Of a stretch of 64,000 bases of DNA, positions 42,325 to 54,892 are shown in pieces. Source of the DNA: Penelope pileata (Eukaryota > Chordata > Aves > Galliformes > Cracidae). The stretch's first letter is position 1. Every line of letters starts with the position of its first letter. Both the position numbers and the translations under genes were made by a program. The stretch covers positions 2,058,413 through 2,122,412 of the forward strand of contig WBMW01001713.1 in the NCBI GenBank assembly GCA_013396635.1. The letters run 5' to 3'. The notes beneath the pieces were generated by a model that did no database searches, had not been told where the DNA came from, and saw nothing but the letters and a program-made list of their open reading frames with translations.

Positions 42325-45300
42325 TTTGTTTTATAAAACATCTTGAGATTTGCCCATTCAATTTTATGTGCTCAAACTTTGTTTATGTGTTTACGACTGT
42401 TCCCTTTACCTTTGAGCAGATGCAGACACTTAACGTAAAACCTTTTGCAAAATTTAGAAGCTGTAAGAAACTTGAGTGGAGTGACAGCTATTGGGATGCA
42501 GATGTATGTTTGATAGGATCTGGGCTGTTGTTCCCTTACTGGGCACAACACAGGAATTGTAATAGCTCTGAATTTTCTCTTGCTTGGTGCTCTTGCACTG
42601 TTTCTCAGTTCTGATTTCACGTTAGGATAGGGCTTGCTTGTTTCATTAGCCTGGTATCAGCCAGATGACTGAAGGGATGACTCTGTTCTTGTCCCACTTC
42701 TAGCTGCATGTTCCTGTACCTCTGCTGTGCCCAGTTAGTGTGCTGTGAGCTGGCCTGAGGTTTTCATCTTAACTAAAAACTAGCTTAGGAAAAAAAAAAG
42801 GATAAACTTATCAGAATTAGCATCCTCAAAAAGACTAAGTTGTGACATGAGGCAGGAGATCCATGCTCTCATTAGTGATAAAAGACATGATCCAGTTCAC
42901 TTTCTAAAGCTCCCACCATAAGATTCAAGAGCTATGTTCCCCTATTTCAAGGCAAAATACGAAAGAGTCTGGAAACTAAAGACTTAATGCTCTACTTAGC
43001 ATTGTGCCAGACAAGAAACACTTTTTTTTTCATTGTTAATTGCAAGGGAAAACGTATTTCCAAATATATGGTATGCCTCTTAGCCTGGAAAAATAAATTA
43101 AAAGCAAGACACTATAGACAGCCCATTCTGGAGGAGTGGGAAGGGCTGGAATTAGAAGGCTGTTCCTGCTGCTGAAGGAGTAGGTCCTGTTTGTGGCTTT
43201 GTCCTTAAAAGGCTCTGATCAAGTATCCGCAGGTACTTAATGCAGATCTCACTAAGGAGCTCCTCCTCAGCCAGAGGTGAAGAGTAATATCTGTCTGTTG
43301 CTCACAGGCAGCTGATGACTATCCTCCTTGTATTATGATTTCATTGCCTGCAGCAAACAGAGCCAGCTGATGCTTCTGAAACAATAACATACTTTGGCTT
43401 CTTACAGAGAAATCTCATTTCTGAATTTGACTGTCCCTAATTGTCACCAGCAAGTCAAGTAGTGTGTGACAGCAAAGATGTGGTTGTAGACAGACAAGAC
43501 ATCAGGTCTAGACTTGGGGCTGAAAGGGAGATGATTCTTGGAGCATATAAACTCTGGGGAGAACATGACTCTAGGGGAGCAGAACCAGTCAAACTGATTT
43601 GTAGACAACACATTACAGAACATTTATTTTCCAGGATGCTGCAAATGGGATTGGAAAATGTAGTAGTGTCCTGATAGAAGAAATGGAGACACAAATGATT
43701 TGGTTACGTTCAACAGCAGAATGCATGCATTACTGAAAATAATTTCCAACCCCTTAATATACAGTCCTGGAATTACTTACCTACTTTTTGCTTTGCTGCT
43801 TCCTGTACCCGAAGTCTCAGGATCTTGACCTGCTTTTCTGGGGGTGAGACACTTTGGAATGAGAAACTGCGATTTTCACCCAGGAGGGTTCTTTTCCCAG
43901 GGCAGTCAAACTGCTCCTTCTGCTGCAAGCAGACAGACAGACACCAGGGAACCAGTGAGGGAGCCCTGCAGGTAGCCAGGACAAGCAGAAAGTGGAGCAT
44001 GGGCCCTCTTCTGCAACTCTGCTGTAGCCTCTGTGCACCTGGAGGATGGCAATATCTATTTTGCCTTTGGCAGTGAATGATGTAAAAGGGACCTGGAACA
44101 ATGCACTGCCTCATCTGCTGTTGCCTTGTCTCTCACACCCTGCTCTCGGTCACGTTGCACTGAGCAGAGAGTTCTGAACAATTTTTTTCCCCACAAATGA
44201 AAAAAAAATCATGGATTTGATAGCCTTCGTTGAAAGATGTTTTGAACTGATGATCAGTTCAGCTCAAATTGGGTGCAAAAGGCAAGGTGAGCTCCACATT
44301 AAGGTAGACATACAGGCACTTGCTGTCAAGAACACAGCACGCACCATCTGCACTGCAATTGCCCTTATCTATTTAGAAAAAAAATCTGGTTTTAGGGGTG
44401 CACAGTGCTATATGAACAATTTGCCAGATTCTGTGCAATAGAAGCCCAGCTGGAAAATGACAAGAACAGATCCAAAGTGATCTGTAGCAAACCCTTCTGT
44501 TTTACAAGCCCAAATCACACAGAGGACAATTTTTCATGCATTGTTTCTGCTGGAAGACAAACTGCAAAACTGTAGTAGTATGTAGAGGGAGAAGGGGGGG
44601 GAGTTCCTGTAGTCCTCACAGCTGTCCTGTCTCCTGTTTTATTGTCAGCTCCTGACAGTTGGATTTATAATGGAGCGCCTGGACAGCCTCATTCCACGTT
44701 CAACAGGTGGAAGCACCCTTCCCCAAATTCCTCCCTGGCTTTTGGGAGCCACGCCAGCCATGGGAAGGGGGGAGGGAGGCTGGGGGGGGGGATCTAGCTG
44801 CTCTTTTGGCCGCAATAGCCAGCTGCCCCTTTCTAATTTTAGAAGGGGTGTGCAAGAGTAGTACGGAGTGGAAAACTTTCCAAACCTCTCTCTTAAAGCT
44901 GCAATAACCAAGTTAGTGTAAGATGAGATTGTGGCTGTTCAGCCTTCGCTTACTGTCTCCGTCCACCGCTTGCAGTGCTCGGGGAGTGCTCGCTGCAGCG
45001 TCTCCTTTGCAGTTTCACGAGCAGTTCATCACGCTCCGTTGGGATGTGAGTCCTTCCTTTTGTCTCAGCTGCAGCTGTTTGCAGGTAAACAGTCTCCTTA
45101 TTTCTAATCTTAGAGGATTTCACAGAATTGCATTTGCCGTAAAAATTTTTTCTTTAGCGTGGAGGCTGCCTGTCAGAGCTTTATGCCCATTGGTAGGGAA
45201 TTTTACAAAAGTAAAACAAAAAGTTTTACGTTCAAGTTCCACTGATAAAGAGGATAAATAGAAGCTATACAGAAGCAAAATCAGAGTAGACAAACGCTGC

Positions 45301-46600
45301 CTTTTAATTTTGACTGGCTGAAAAATGATTTCCATGCTTGAGAAAATTCTAATGTGATTCCCTGTTTGTTTGAAAACGAAAAGGAGCCTGAAACTAGATT
45401 AACTGCTTCCAAGCAGAGATGAGAAGCTATGTTTAAAAGCATAATTAAAAAGGTAATGCATTACAAAAGTGCTGAATAATTCAAATAGGCTGCCAAGGAG
45501 GCACAGTAAGCACTGAATTTAAGCAAACACAAGTTGATGACAGGGAACGTAATGATTTAATTTGCCCCAGTCTGTGATCAGGGCTCCCATAGGCAGCGGT
45601 AATATCGCCCTCATTGACTGAAGTTGTCATTATTACTAAGTCTTCTCCCAAATTTAGGAGGAACAGGTTTGTTCTTTTAGGACTTGGGAGAGAACAGGGC
45701 ACTCCTTACCGCTTCTTTCCCATCGGAGCCGTGTGTGCCTTTCGCTGTTCACTTATTTTTTCTCTCACCTGGCAAAACAAAAAGCACCTTCAAAGACTGA
45801 GCCACCGACATCTCAAGCTTACCTCTCCTTTCCAAGGAGGTATGCTTACTCTGGAAAACGTACTCTGTAATTAGTTTGTGTATGTAAAGGAGCCAAATTA
45901 AGGTTAAACGGGTATCCTGTAATTGTGACATGATTAAGTCTGAGTTGCTTAAGCTTTGCAGCTGCAATGGTCTCGGTGTTCAGCGTGTTTTCCCATGCTC
46001 TTCCCATGCAGGAATTATTTACATGCAAAACATTTGCCATTCACAAGAGGAGGGGTTATGCAAAAATAGTTTAAGCCTTTTCAGTTGAAGGAAATAATAA
46101 TAAAAAAAATCTGCAGTGATTGCAGTGACCCAGAGGGGCCAGGGAAGATAACTCTCCGCCCCCATGCTCCCCCAAGAAATCTGGCACCCGTAATCAAAGG
46201 CTCCCACTAATGACCCACAGCCAGAGTCTGGGGAAGCTGCAGACAAGCCCTGCAGGAGATATTCCCGAAATAACTGCAGGAATAACTTTTTTTTTTTTCC
46301 TATTCTAATGCCTTCCCTCCTTCAGTGGAAGCCGTTTTGTTGCAGGGGATAATGCCTGAGGCCTGTTTGTGAAACGTGGGTGGGTTTGATGCACCTCTGG
46401 GGCAGAACCCAGGCAGCAGCCGGTACCGTACCAAGGGATCCTTCCAGGTTTTGCAACAGTGTGAGAAGTGAAGTGAGGTCTGAGGCACTCCATCACCTCT
46501 GTGAAGTTTGGGAAGTGTTAATATTTATACCTAAATCTGGAAACTGGGAGATGGCGCTCAGAGCCGCTTTCATTTGAGGAAGGGAGCGTTATTGCTATGG
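42325..46600. other. Intergenic TOR1AIP1-CEP350
   Basis: No recognised gene. One exon-like minus-strand frame (43781-43922) is described separately. Another consensus minus-strand donor (GTAAGC, 45817-45822) ends a short open frame, so a non-coding or lineage-specific transcript divergent from the CEP350 promoter is possible. Confidence 0.4.
43781..43922 (-). other. Exon-like open frame, function unknown
   Basis: On the minus strand a good acceptor (CTGTCTGTCTGCTTGCAG) opens a 142-nt stop-free frame that ends at a perfect donor (GTAAGTAA). The peptide is hydrophilic and helix-like at its end (QKEQFDCPGKRTLLGENR; EKQVKILRLRVQEAAKQK). I do not recognise it and found no partner exon with certainty. 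It may be an internal exon of an unannotated minus-strand gene, or chance. Confidence 0.3.
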
Positions 46601-46639
46601 AGATGACTTGGTGCCGAGCACCGGGGATAAAAGCGGGTG

Positions 46640-47270
46640 CCCTGCTGTCTGCTGCCAGCCTCAGGGCCGCCGCCGCTTTCATCAACACCGCCCGGCCCCG
46701 CTCCTGCCCCCAACCCAAGCGCTGCTCTGTTACGTTTCCGTGGGGGCCGACCCAGCGCCACAGAAAAGCTGTGAGGAAAGCACTGAAGAAAGGCGCTTTC
46801 GGGGCGCTGAGCCGTGAGACGCCGCCCCGGGCCCTGAGGCCGCCCCCGCCCGCAGCCGCCCGACGCCGGGGCCGCCTCGCCCGGGGCGGGCGCGGCTCTG
46901 CGTGGGCTCAGCGGGCACCATGAAAGCGGCGCGGGGCCGCCNCAGGCCGCGCTCAGCCGCCGTCCCGCAGCGGGGCCAGGGCGGGGTGCGGCTGTCAGCG
47001 GGCCGGGCGCCTGTGAAGGCTCTCTTTTTCGTTGATTTTGGGACCGGGCGGCGGAGGAGCGGAGAGATAGGAGCGGGGTTTGGCTGCCGGCTCTCCCCCG
47101 TACGGCTGAGCCACCGAGCGCGGTATCTCCCCAGCCGGGCCCGCTGCTCCCGGCCCCTCGGAACCTCCCCGGGGGCGGCCCTGGAACAGCGCTTCCATAG
47201 GGTGAATGCGCTCGGAGCTGGGCTCGATCGTGGTGCCGGGAGCGCTCCTTCTGTCCCCGGGTGACAGCTG
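46640..47270 (+). promoter_or_regulatory. CpG island, CEP350 promoter
   Basis: Dense CpG stretch (one N at 46942) followed by the CEP350 coding exons 7.5 kb downstream in the same direction. The 5' UTR exon is expected here. Several GT donors exist and I cannot choose between them. Confidence 0.65.
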
Positions 47271-49368
47271 CAGGGACTCCGGGCGGTGCTGGTGCCGGGC
47301 ATTTGGCTGCCGCTGGCACAGACCTCTTTGTGCTGGTGTGGCTGTGGGTTTTCCTCTGTGGGTGCAGCGTTCTGAGCTGTCGGCCTGCTGCTGGGGAGGT
47401 GGCTGGCGTAGTTTGTTTCTGGCTGTCTCTGGCTGAAGCTGTATCACAGCAACCAGGCGTCTCCTGGCACACGTGTGCGTGCCTGCAGAACTCCCAGGCT
47501 GGAATAGCTCCGTTGTGCAGACACACTCTCATAGCTGGGAGCTCCCAGCTCATCCAGGCAGCCCTGTGCTGTGGTCATATGAAGCTACCACACGGGGCTG
47601 CAGGGCATGTGCACCTGGAGGCTGGCTCAGCAGGCCGCAGCAACCAGAAGCATCATAGGATGAAGGGCTCATAGGCACTTGCTGTGTTGTACGTGAGCTC
47701 ACATCTTCTGTCAGCATGCCTGGCTGCATGGCCAGGCTGCGTGCTGCTCCTTGGAGTTCTGGTTGCTACCCTGGCTTCATTAGGTAATGCCTCAGATAAT
47801 TAAATACAACTGCGGGTGTGGCTGTGCTGACACTGAACTGGTGAAGGCTTTGGTTTCTGGATGGGACGCTGCCTTAAAGGTGTGCTGCCTCCACTGGGTG
47901 CAGTCACTTAATCTGTGTAGCAGTGACACATTTCTGTGGGGGCCACGGTGCTGTGGGAGCTGTGTTGCTGTTGGTTGAGGTCTTTGGTACATCCCCTAGG
48001 TGTGGTGGTAGCTGAATAAAACCAAAATGATGTGTAACTTCCATGTGGTGTTCGCACTGATTTCTTTTACTGAGTGGATGCATAGCTCTGTTTGGCACTG
48101 TAACACTGGGAATGCTTTGCAAATATGACAGTCCCAATGTGGGAAGTGTCTTTCAAGGCTTGAAGCAACTTTGCTCTGTGCCACCACGGTAAAAGGAGAA
48201 CTAAATAAATGGATGAGAGGCACTGGAGTTGCAGCACTTTCTGCTCTATGGAGTCAGCTTCTGGTGACTCAGGTATGCTGTGCTTTTAGCATTTCATGGC
48301 ATCCCTCTGCCAGCTGCCCTGCTGGTTGCTGCTGAGACAGAGATGGTGTGCAGGGACCCCTGAGCACCAAGCCATCCATGTGTCCAGTCTCCTTGGCTTT
48401 GAGTGCTCAGTGATGTTGACATCCTTTAAGTTAGGCATGTGTTTGGTATGGGTTGAAATCTGGAGTGTTAGTGCCCCCAGATCTGTAATGCGCAGTGCTT
48501 ACCCCTGGCAGGTAGGCACAGCTGCACGGTGTAAGGTGAGCCACCGTGATGTTCTGCTGCATCTTCTTTGGCCTGTGCTGACACCGACCCTGTGGCAGCC
48601 TGTTCCAGTTTGCTAAACTGATATAAAACCAAGAGAAAGAAGAGTGAGTAACATTCTGCAGAATTAGAGAGTCAGACTGGCTTACCATGCAGTCAGAGAA
48701 GCGCTGCAGCTATCACGGAGGAGCAGCACAATTGGTAGGGAGAAACCTACACATGCATACCTTCATCAGTGTTGAGCTGCTAAGTGTGCTCCACTGTACC
48801 TTATAGGACCTTGTAGGAGTAGGACTTCTTTTTATCAGCACAGCAGCATTGTTTAAAATGTGCTGCTGATGTGCTCTGGCCGTGCAGTTTGTTCTCACTA
48901 ACCCAGCTTAGGCCAAGTAGCACAAGTGTAGCAGTGTAATTGTGATAAGTTGAGTGCAGAGAGAACTCTCCTAGTGCAGTGACTGTGTTAGGTGTGTGGC
49001 TGGATCAGAATGCCTGCAATGCTCCCTCGATGTGCTCGGAAGATAGATGTGTATCGGTGTTCTAACGATGTAATAGGCTTTAATGGACTCCTCTACTGAG
49101 AGTCAGAGCACTTGTATGCGTGAGTGGGAAACCTTTGCCAATATACTGCCGAAAGAACAGAGCAAAAAAATTAGCTGATCAATTATAGGAGGTCAATTGA
49201 AACTGCTGAATGCTAGGAGAGGTGCTGGCTGTGTTTGTGCTTGGTGGGAACAGTCTCAGGGAGGGCAGAATTTCAAGCTGAGTGTGATCCTTGGCAACAA
49301 GGTGTCCAAGTTGAAAAAGCAGTTACATGTTTCTCTGATATTTCTCAGTTGTATTTGTGTGATGGGTT

Positions 49369-49406
49369 ATCACAGAATTGTAGGGGTTGGAAGGGACCTC
49401 GAGATG
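49369..49406 (-). mobile_element. CR1 LINE 3'-end fragment
   Basis: About 38 bases of CR1 terminus, antisense (CACAGAATTG, GGGGTTGGAAGGGACCTC). Confidence 0.65.
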
Positions 49407-51966
49407 TTTGTTAACAGGGAAATGCATCAGGTGGAACTGTCATGCCAGCACAGAAAATCTGGGTTTAGCATTGAGGCACTTAAAGCGTTTAATGGGATAG
49501 AATAGTAATTATTACAATATGACAGAAGGTTTTTATTGTTGTCTTCTCAGCAGAATCCTGATTCCAGTCGTTGCAATACAGCATGCTGGTGCTCACTGCT
49601 TCTGTGTGGTTGCTATTGCTGTGTTGTTTTGTTACTTTGTTGCTTGCTTATTGGTTTTCATCTTTGTTGTTGCCTTTTGACCTCTCAGATACTGTTACTG
49701 AGATGTTCTTCAGACCCTGTGCTTCTGAAGGCAGTTTCAGAGCAAAGGCATCCAACTCGACGAAGTGATGTCTGGAGCACTTTCCCTGAAGTTTTCATGC
49801 TCTTTCTTCTGCTTTGAAAGAAAACAGTGATCAATCTGCAGCTGACACAGCTGCAGCTGAAGTTGCTGCTCTGCTGTGTGCCCATGGTATTGTTGGATGG
49901 TTGAGAGCTGTTGCTTGGACTCCTGAAACTGGCAGCTCTGCTTGTTGTGCTTGGCCAAAGCAGCTGCCTGTGAGCTGTAGGAAGGCTCCTTGGGCAGAGT
50001 GTTCCTCGGGAGATAGGGGCTGGAGGACGCTGGGCTGTTGCAGGCAGGGCTTGGTGAAGATCTCAGGCTGGTTCTGCTGAATGGATTTATTGTGGGCTGC
50101 AAGAATGGCAGTCTTCCACTGTGCAATAACTGGAGATGGAACGAGTGAACTTCTGTTACGAAGGGCAAGGAAACAAATGCAGGAGTGTTTTTTTTTTTTT
50201 TTCTTGAAACTGGGATGAGTTGTTTATTTTCTTGCGTTATAAATACAAACATGTTCATAGAGGCCATACAGAGAGCCTGAATGGACGGGGAAACGTCGTG
50301 TGCATCTCCTTAATAAATGCATGCATTGTCTGTGCCTTTGTACTCTGGTTCCTTAGAACAAAGAGCCGAGTTACGCTGCCTGTCACAACGTTCCCTTCAG
50401 TAGGTCCCCTCAGAGCACCTCCTGCGTGTGGTGCAGCAGGGGGAGGCATGCACTGCACTTCGTATTCACTTGAACTTGATTCATTTTTTAGTGGCAGTCG
50501 TAGCCTCTGCGTTGCTTGTGGCCAAGCAGGGATGCTTGAGCAAGCTGCCATGTCTTCTCAGAGCCAAGTGCCTTGCAAATACCCATCCTCAGCGTACACC
50601 TGCATGGAACAACGTGCAGCGATGTCTCGTGTAGGGCAGAACCTTCAGTAGGCTTTGGGTGCCCACTCAGTGCCTGGCTGATGTCAGTGGTTCCATCCTA
50701 CCACTCTTGCGTCGTGTTCCTGTTTTTCAGCTGATGTTTGGTGGATGCAGGACTGCTGATGCCATTTGTCTCCCTGCTTAACAGGTAGAGGTAGCAACGT
50801 GCATTTTGAAATTCTTCTTTTCCAACTGCAAATGTGTGTTGTATCTTGGTTGCACTCTAACTACTTAAATATCCCTAAAAGCTTTTAATTTTTTTTCTGA
50901 CTTAAGACAGATCAAATGCCGTGCATGCACATACAACTGACACATATACATGAATCCTTTTGGGTTTTGTTTATAATGGGTGTTTTCCAAAGTCTTAACA
51001 AGCAGAACGTGAGATCTGCTGCTGTACTTACACTGCAAGACAAAACAGTGCTATCTGAAAAGCTCCTCCTTCAGAGCAGCTAACGTTTGTGCAGCGTTGG
51101 TTACTTCCAGCGTTGCTTTTGCATCAGCTTCCCGTAATTATCTGCTGTCTTTGCATGCAGCCTTACTCAGTGGGGCACAGCTCAGTCTGGAGCAGTCAAC
51201 TGTTTCTGAGTCATGGTGTTAGCATCTGCTGGGATGCAATACCGGGCAGAGCTACCTGTGCAGGCACCCTGGGTGGGCTGAACCCAGTGACTCTCGTTCA
51301 GCACAGCTTAAATTTCACAAGAAAAATCCCCAGCTTCCTGGCAGAAATCACCTTGGAAGAGCAAAGCAGAGATTGCAGGCTCAGGGGTAACACGGCAGAG
51401 GAGTGTTGTGATGCTGTTTGCATTTGTGAAGCATTGGACAGTTGGGGTTGTACTTTGGGTTTTGGATTATTAACTTCATTTCAGAGGCACAGCCCCTGAA
51501 ATACATTTCATTTGAAGGCTTATTGTATAAATGAACATTGAGAAGAGGCAGAGGAAGGACCCGTCTGATTCTGTGGAGTTGGCTGGAGTTTCAGGAGATG
51601 TCTTTTTTATTATTATTATTTATTTTTATAATTTATTTGGGGCAGATATGTGATGTATTTGATTGTTGCGCTGGAACTTGCCGCCAGCCCTGAGGAAGGT
51701 CAGTGAATCCCCTGCTGCTTGTTGCTTTGGGAGAGGAAAGCTTTCCCAACATATATCGAGGCAAAAAAATTGTTGGTTATTCTTGTATCAAATTAACATT
51801 TTAAAGTCTTACAACAAGGCATTGTGGATGTTGTTGAGGTCTTATTTATTTGGTAAATATGGCAAACGGTAAATGCTTGGATTCCAAAAAAAATGAGGAG
51901 ATGAAGGTATTTGTATTCCAGACTGAAGCGTACAATTAGAAATTGTATTCTGTGATGTTTAAGGAG

Positions 51967-52152
51967 TCACAGAGCCATAGAATGGCCTGGGCTGGAAGGG
52001 ACCCCAAGGACCATCAAGTTCCAACCCCCCTGCCATGGGCAGGGCCGCCATCCTCCAGATCTGGTACTGGATCAGGGTGCCTTGGGCCCATCCAGCCTGG
52101 CCTCGAGCACCTCCAGGGATGGGGCAGCCACAGCCTCTCTGGGCAGCCTGAG
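51967..52152 (-). mobile_element. CR1 LINE 3'-end fragment
   Basis: About 185 bases of CR1 terminus, antisense (CATAGAATGGCCTGGGCTGG, then AAGGGACCCCAAGGACCATC). Confidence 0.85.
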
Positions 52153-54816
52153 TTGTGGGAAGATGGCAGAAAGATGCCTGGGCAGGACTGGGACTGACCC
52201 AGCTGTTCCCACGTCTTCCATTCCTTCTGCTTGCATGGAAGTTGGAACGTATGGTACAGCACAGCTAAAACTAATAAAGCAAAAAAAGCAAAAAAGCTGC
52301 TCCCCAGTCCTTACCAAATTCACAGTCCACTTTTCTCTTTGCCACCAAATTCTGCCCAATTAAGGCAAGAAAGACTGAGAGATAAAGAAAGGGAAGGATG
52401 GCTTCTGCCAGCACTGCTGCTCTGGGGTAGCTTCAGCTGGGCCCTGTGTGTTCCCAGGCTGGACCAAGACCTCCCACTTTGGGGATGAAACATGGAAGAA
52501 CAGCCCTTAGGAGTCGGTATCGATCATTTCTTTCTGTCCTCTTAGCAAAGCATCATCTTTTTGGTTGCGTGGTCTGTTTCCATTTGACATCCCTTGTGTT
52601 TTTGCAAGAGACAAAGGCTTGAGGAATACCATTCACTTTACATACTGTGGGTTTTTTGTTTTTCCTAACTCCTACATGTTAATGGAAACTGTGGGCAGTC
52701 TCTCGCTCATGTTCTCTGCCTTCTCTGGATCCATATGATTCCGTTTCCCCGCCTGTTTCCTTGCCAAGTGTTTTCTGAGTTTCCTCTTTCCTTTCTTCGA
52801 GGTTGTGCTATCAAGAAAAGGATCACACTGAGCACGCTTGGAAAGCTGCACAGTTTAACCACTACACCCATTTGCTTTCTTCCTTTTCACTACTGGGTCT
52901 TCAGAAGTTTGTTCCATTCCTGTCCCACATCTTTCCCCATTCTCTCTCTCTTTTTTTCACATCCTGCTTTTCTGGCTCTTCTCCCAGCCCTGTTTGTTAT
53001 ATCCTGACGTTTTTGGGGTACCTTTGCTAAGCGTTATTCTGCTCTTACCTTGCCCTCTCCTTTCAGAACTGCTGTTCTCTTTGTATTTTGACTTGTTTTG
53101 TTATCTGCTGTTCCTTTCAATGCCATCCTTGCTATGTGTGGTAGTCAATTCAGTGCTGGTTTCTCAGCTTAGTTTCCTTGTTTCCAGTGTCTTATCATGC
53201 CCACAGGAACTGTCTTTACAGAAGAGAGTGGTGTTTTTTCCCCTCATTTTCTTGCAGGAGTTTGCATTTCATCCCTTCAGCAAAACCTTTTTGGAGCAAT
53301 CATTTCAGAATGCAATTTTTACAGTGTGCCAGTTCTTAAACTTGCTCATGGGATGTTGAGGCCATGTTTGTGTTGGTGTAAAACATGTTTTCAAAAATAA
53401 TTTAGACTTCCTTTGCATAATGCTTTAATGTAGTATTGCTGTATGGTCAGTATTCATTTCAGTGTATTTGGTCCAGTCTCCTCCATGTAAACTTTGTAAA
53501 TAGACATGGCAACTGTATCTTGATTTACTTTTTTTTTTTTTCCTCCCCTACTCCCTGACTGCTCTTGACAGTATTAAAGCTCCTGCTGTCTGGTTTAACT
53601 TCTTGCAGAGAGCAAATATTGACTTAGACGGACACTTGCTTGTCAGAGGGTGCTGCTCACTGATCTAAGCCATAGCAATAGAAGTGATTTTAGGCATTCA
53701 GAGGTTGCTGGAAGTCAACATTGTCTGTAGGTGGATCTTGAAAAGCTGCTAAATTCTTCCTATCCTTCCAAAGGAGGGGAGAGGGACATCTAAAAGGCAA
53801 ACCTTTGGAGTTATGAATTACACCACGAGTGCACGCTGCTGCAGTGCTGGCTGCTGAACCTGTAGACAGCTCCAGAGTTCTGTCCGGACGTGGCTCCGAG
53901 CTTTTCCAGAAAGGAGAGGCTGAGGAGCCTTTTGCAGAGCAGTGTAATACACTTCTAAACTGAGGTTGACCATTAGAGATTGTCAGAACAGATCTAGGAG
54001 TTATTAATAAAACTGATTAAAAAAAATAAGAAGTGTTCTTGAAATTGGACTCCTTACTGTTTTGGTCTGCCTTGTGGGCTGCTTAGCTCAGGTACAGGAC
54101 TGGCAACCTTTCCTTGAGTGTCATGGTGACAGATATAACAAATAATGTCATGTTTTTGATTTTTTAATCTGGAACTTTTCTTAAGGAGTTTAGGAATACG
54201 TAACGTATATTACGACACAGCATTCACAAAGGCATCATAAAATAAGCTGTGTAGATTTGCGTGTTTATGATGGGAACAGTTCTAGTCCCAGGCCAAGTTC
54301 CTCTAAATATATTGGTAATTCCAAGCAGAAGAGTAAATCACAAGCAGTTACTTGGAGAGGGTTCATGAGATCCCTTAAGAAGTGGCTGCAAGTCTCTTAT
54401 GCTAAATTGAAATATTGCATGAGTTTTGTCGTGTTTCTCTCTGTGCCAGAAACCTGATAACGGTATGATACAAGATTTCTATCAGCTCTCAAACCTGGTT
54501 CCTTATGGAAAATTCTCTCACTTTCTGTTCGTGTTTGCTTTCTACTTCTGTAGCACAGCTAAGATGATTTCCTGTAGCGTGCTTCTCAGGATGAGGCTCA
54601 GAGCTGTGGGTCTGCACAAACGGGCTCGGCAGCACCTGTCCCAAAAGCAGAATTTTCTGACTTTGCTTGGCTCACTCCCCGTAACAATATACTAAAATAC
54701 AAAACAAAAAGCTGCCTCTCTTTCTAAAATGTCGTCCTAGTGATCAAAGTCACGTTACCTTTAGCGTATAATTTCTTTAATTTTTATGTGATTTTTTTTT
54801 TTGTAGATAAATTGAC

Positions 54817-54892
54817 ATGATGTGGACCAACAAGTCCAGTGAGGTGCCTCAACAAAACCCGAGGCATAACCAAGCCAAGGACTCTACCAGAG
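54817..54892 (+). CDS. CEP350: CEP350 first coding exon
   Basis: The exon starts at 54807 after a T-rich tract ending TTTTGTAG. Start ATGATG, encoding MMWTNKSSEVPQQNPRHNQ. Donor GTATGGAT, phase 1 out. Confidence 0.88.

Larger units (their letters stand above)
47271..54806 (+). other. CEP350 first intron
   Basis: About 7.5 kb without a supported coding exon, between the presumed 5' UTR exon and the start-codon exon. It contains two CR1 fragments and AT-rich stretches (for example around 51604-51640). Confidence 0.55.

Noticed and set aside
46570..47553. 327-codon minus-strand open frame
   Set aside because: A compositional artefact of the CEP350 CpG island that also crosses an N; no recognisable domain.
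49536..50110. Cluster of overlapping short open frames, some Cys/Leu-rich
   Set aside because: No splice-bounded exon, no domain, and located in the CEP350 first intron.
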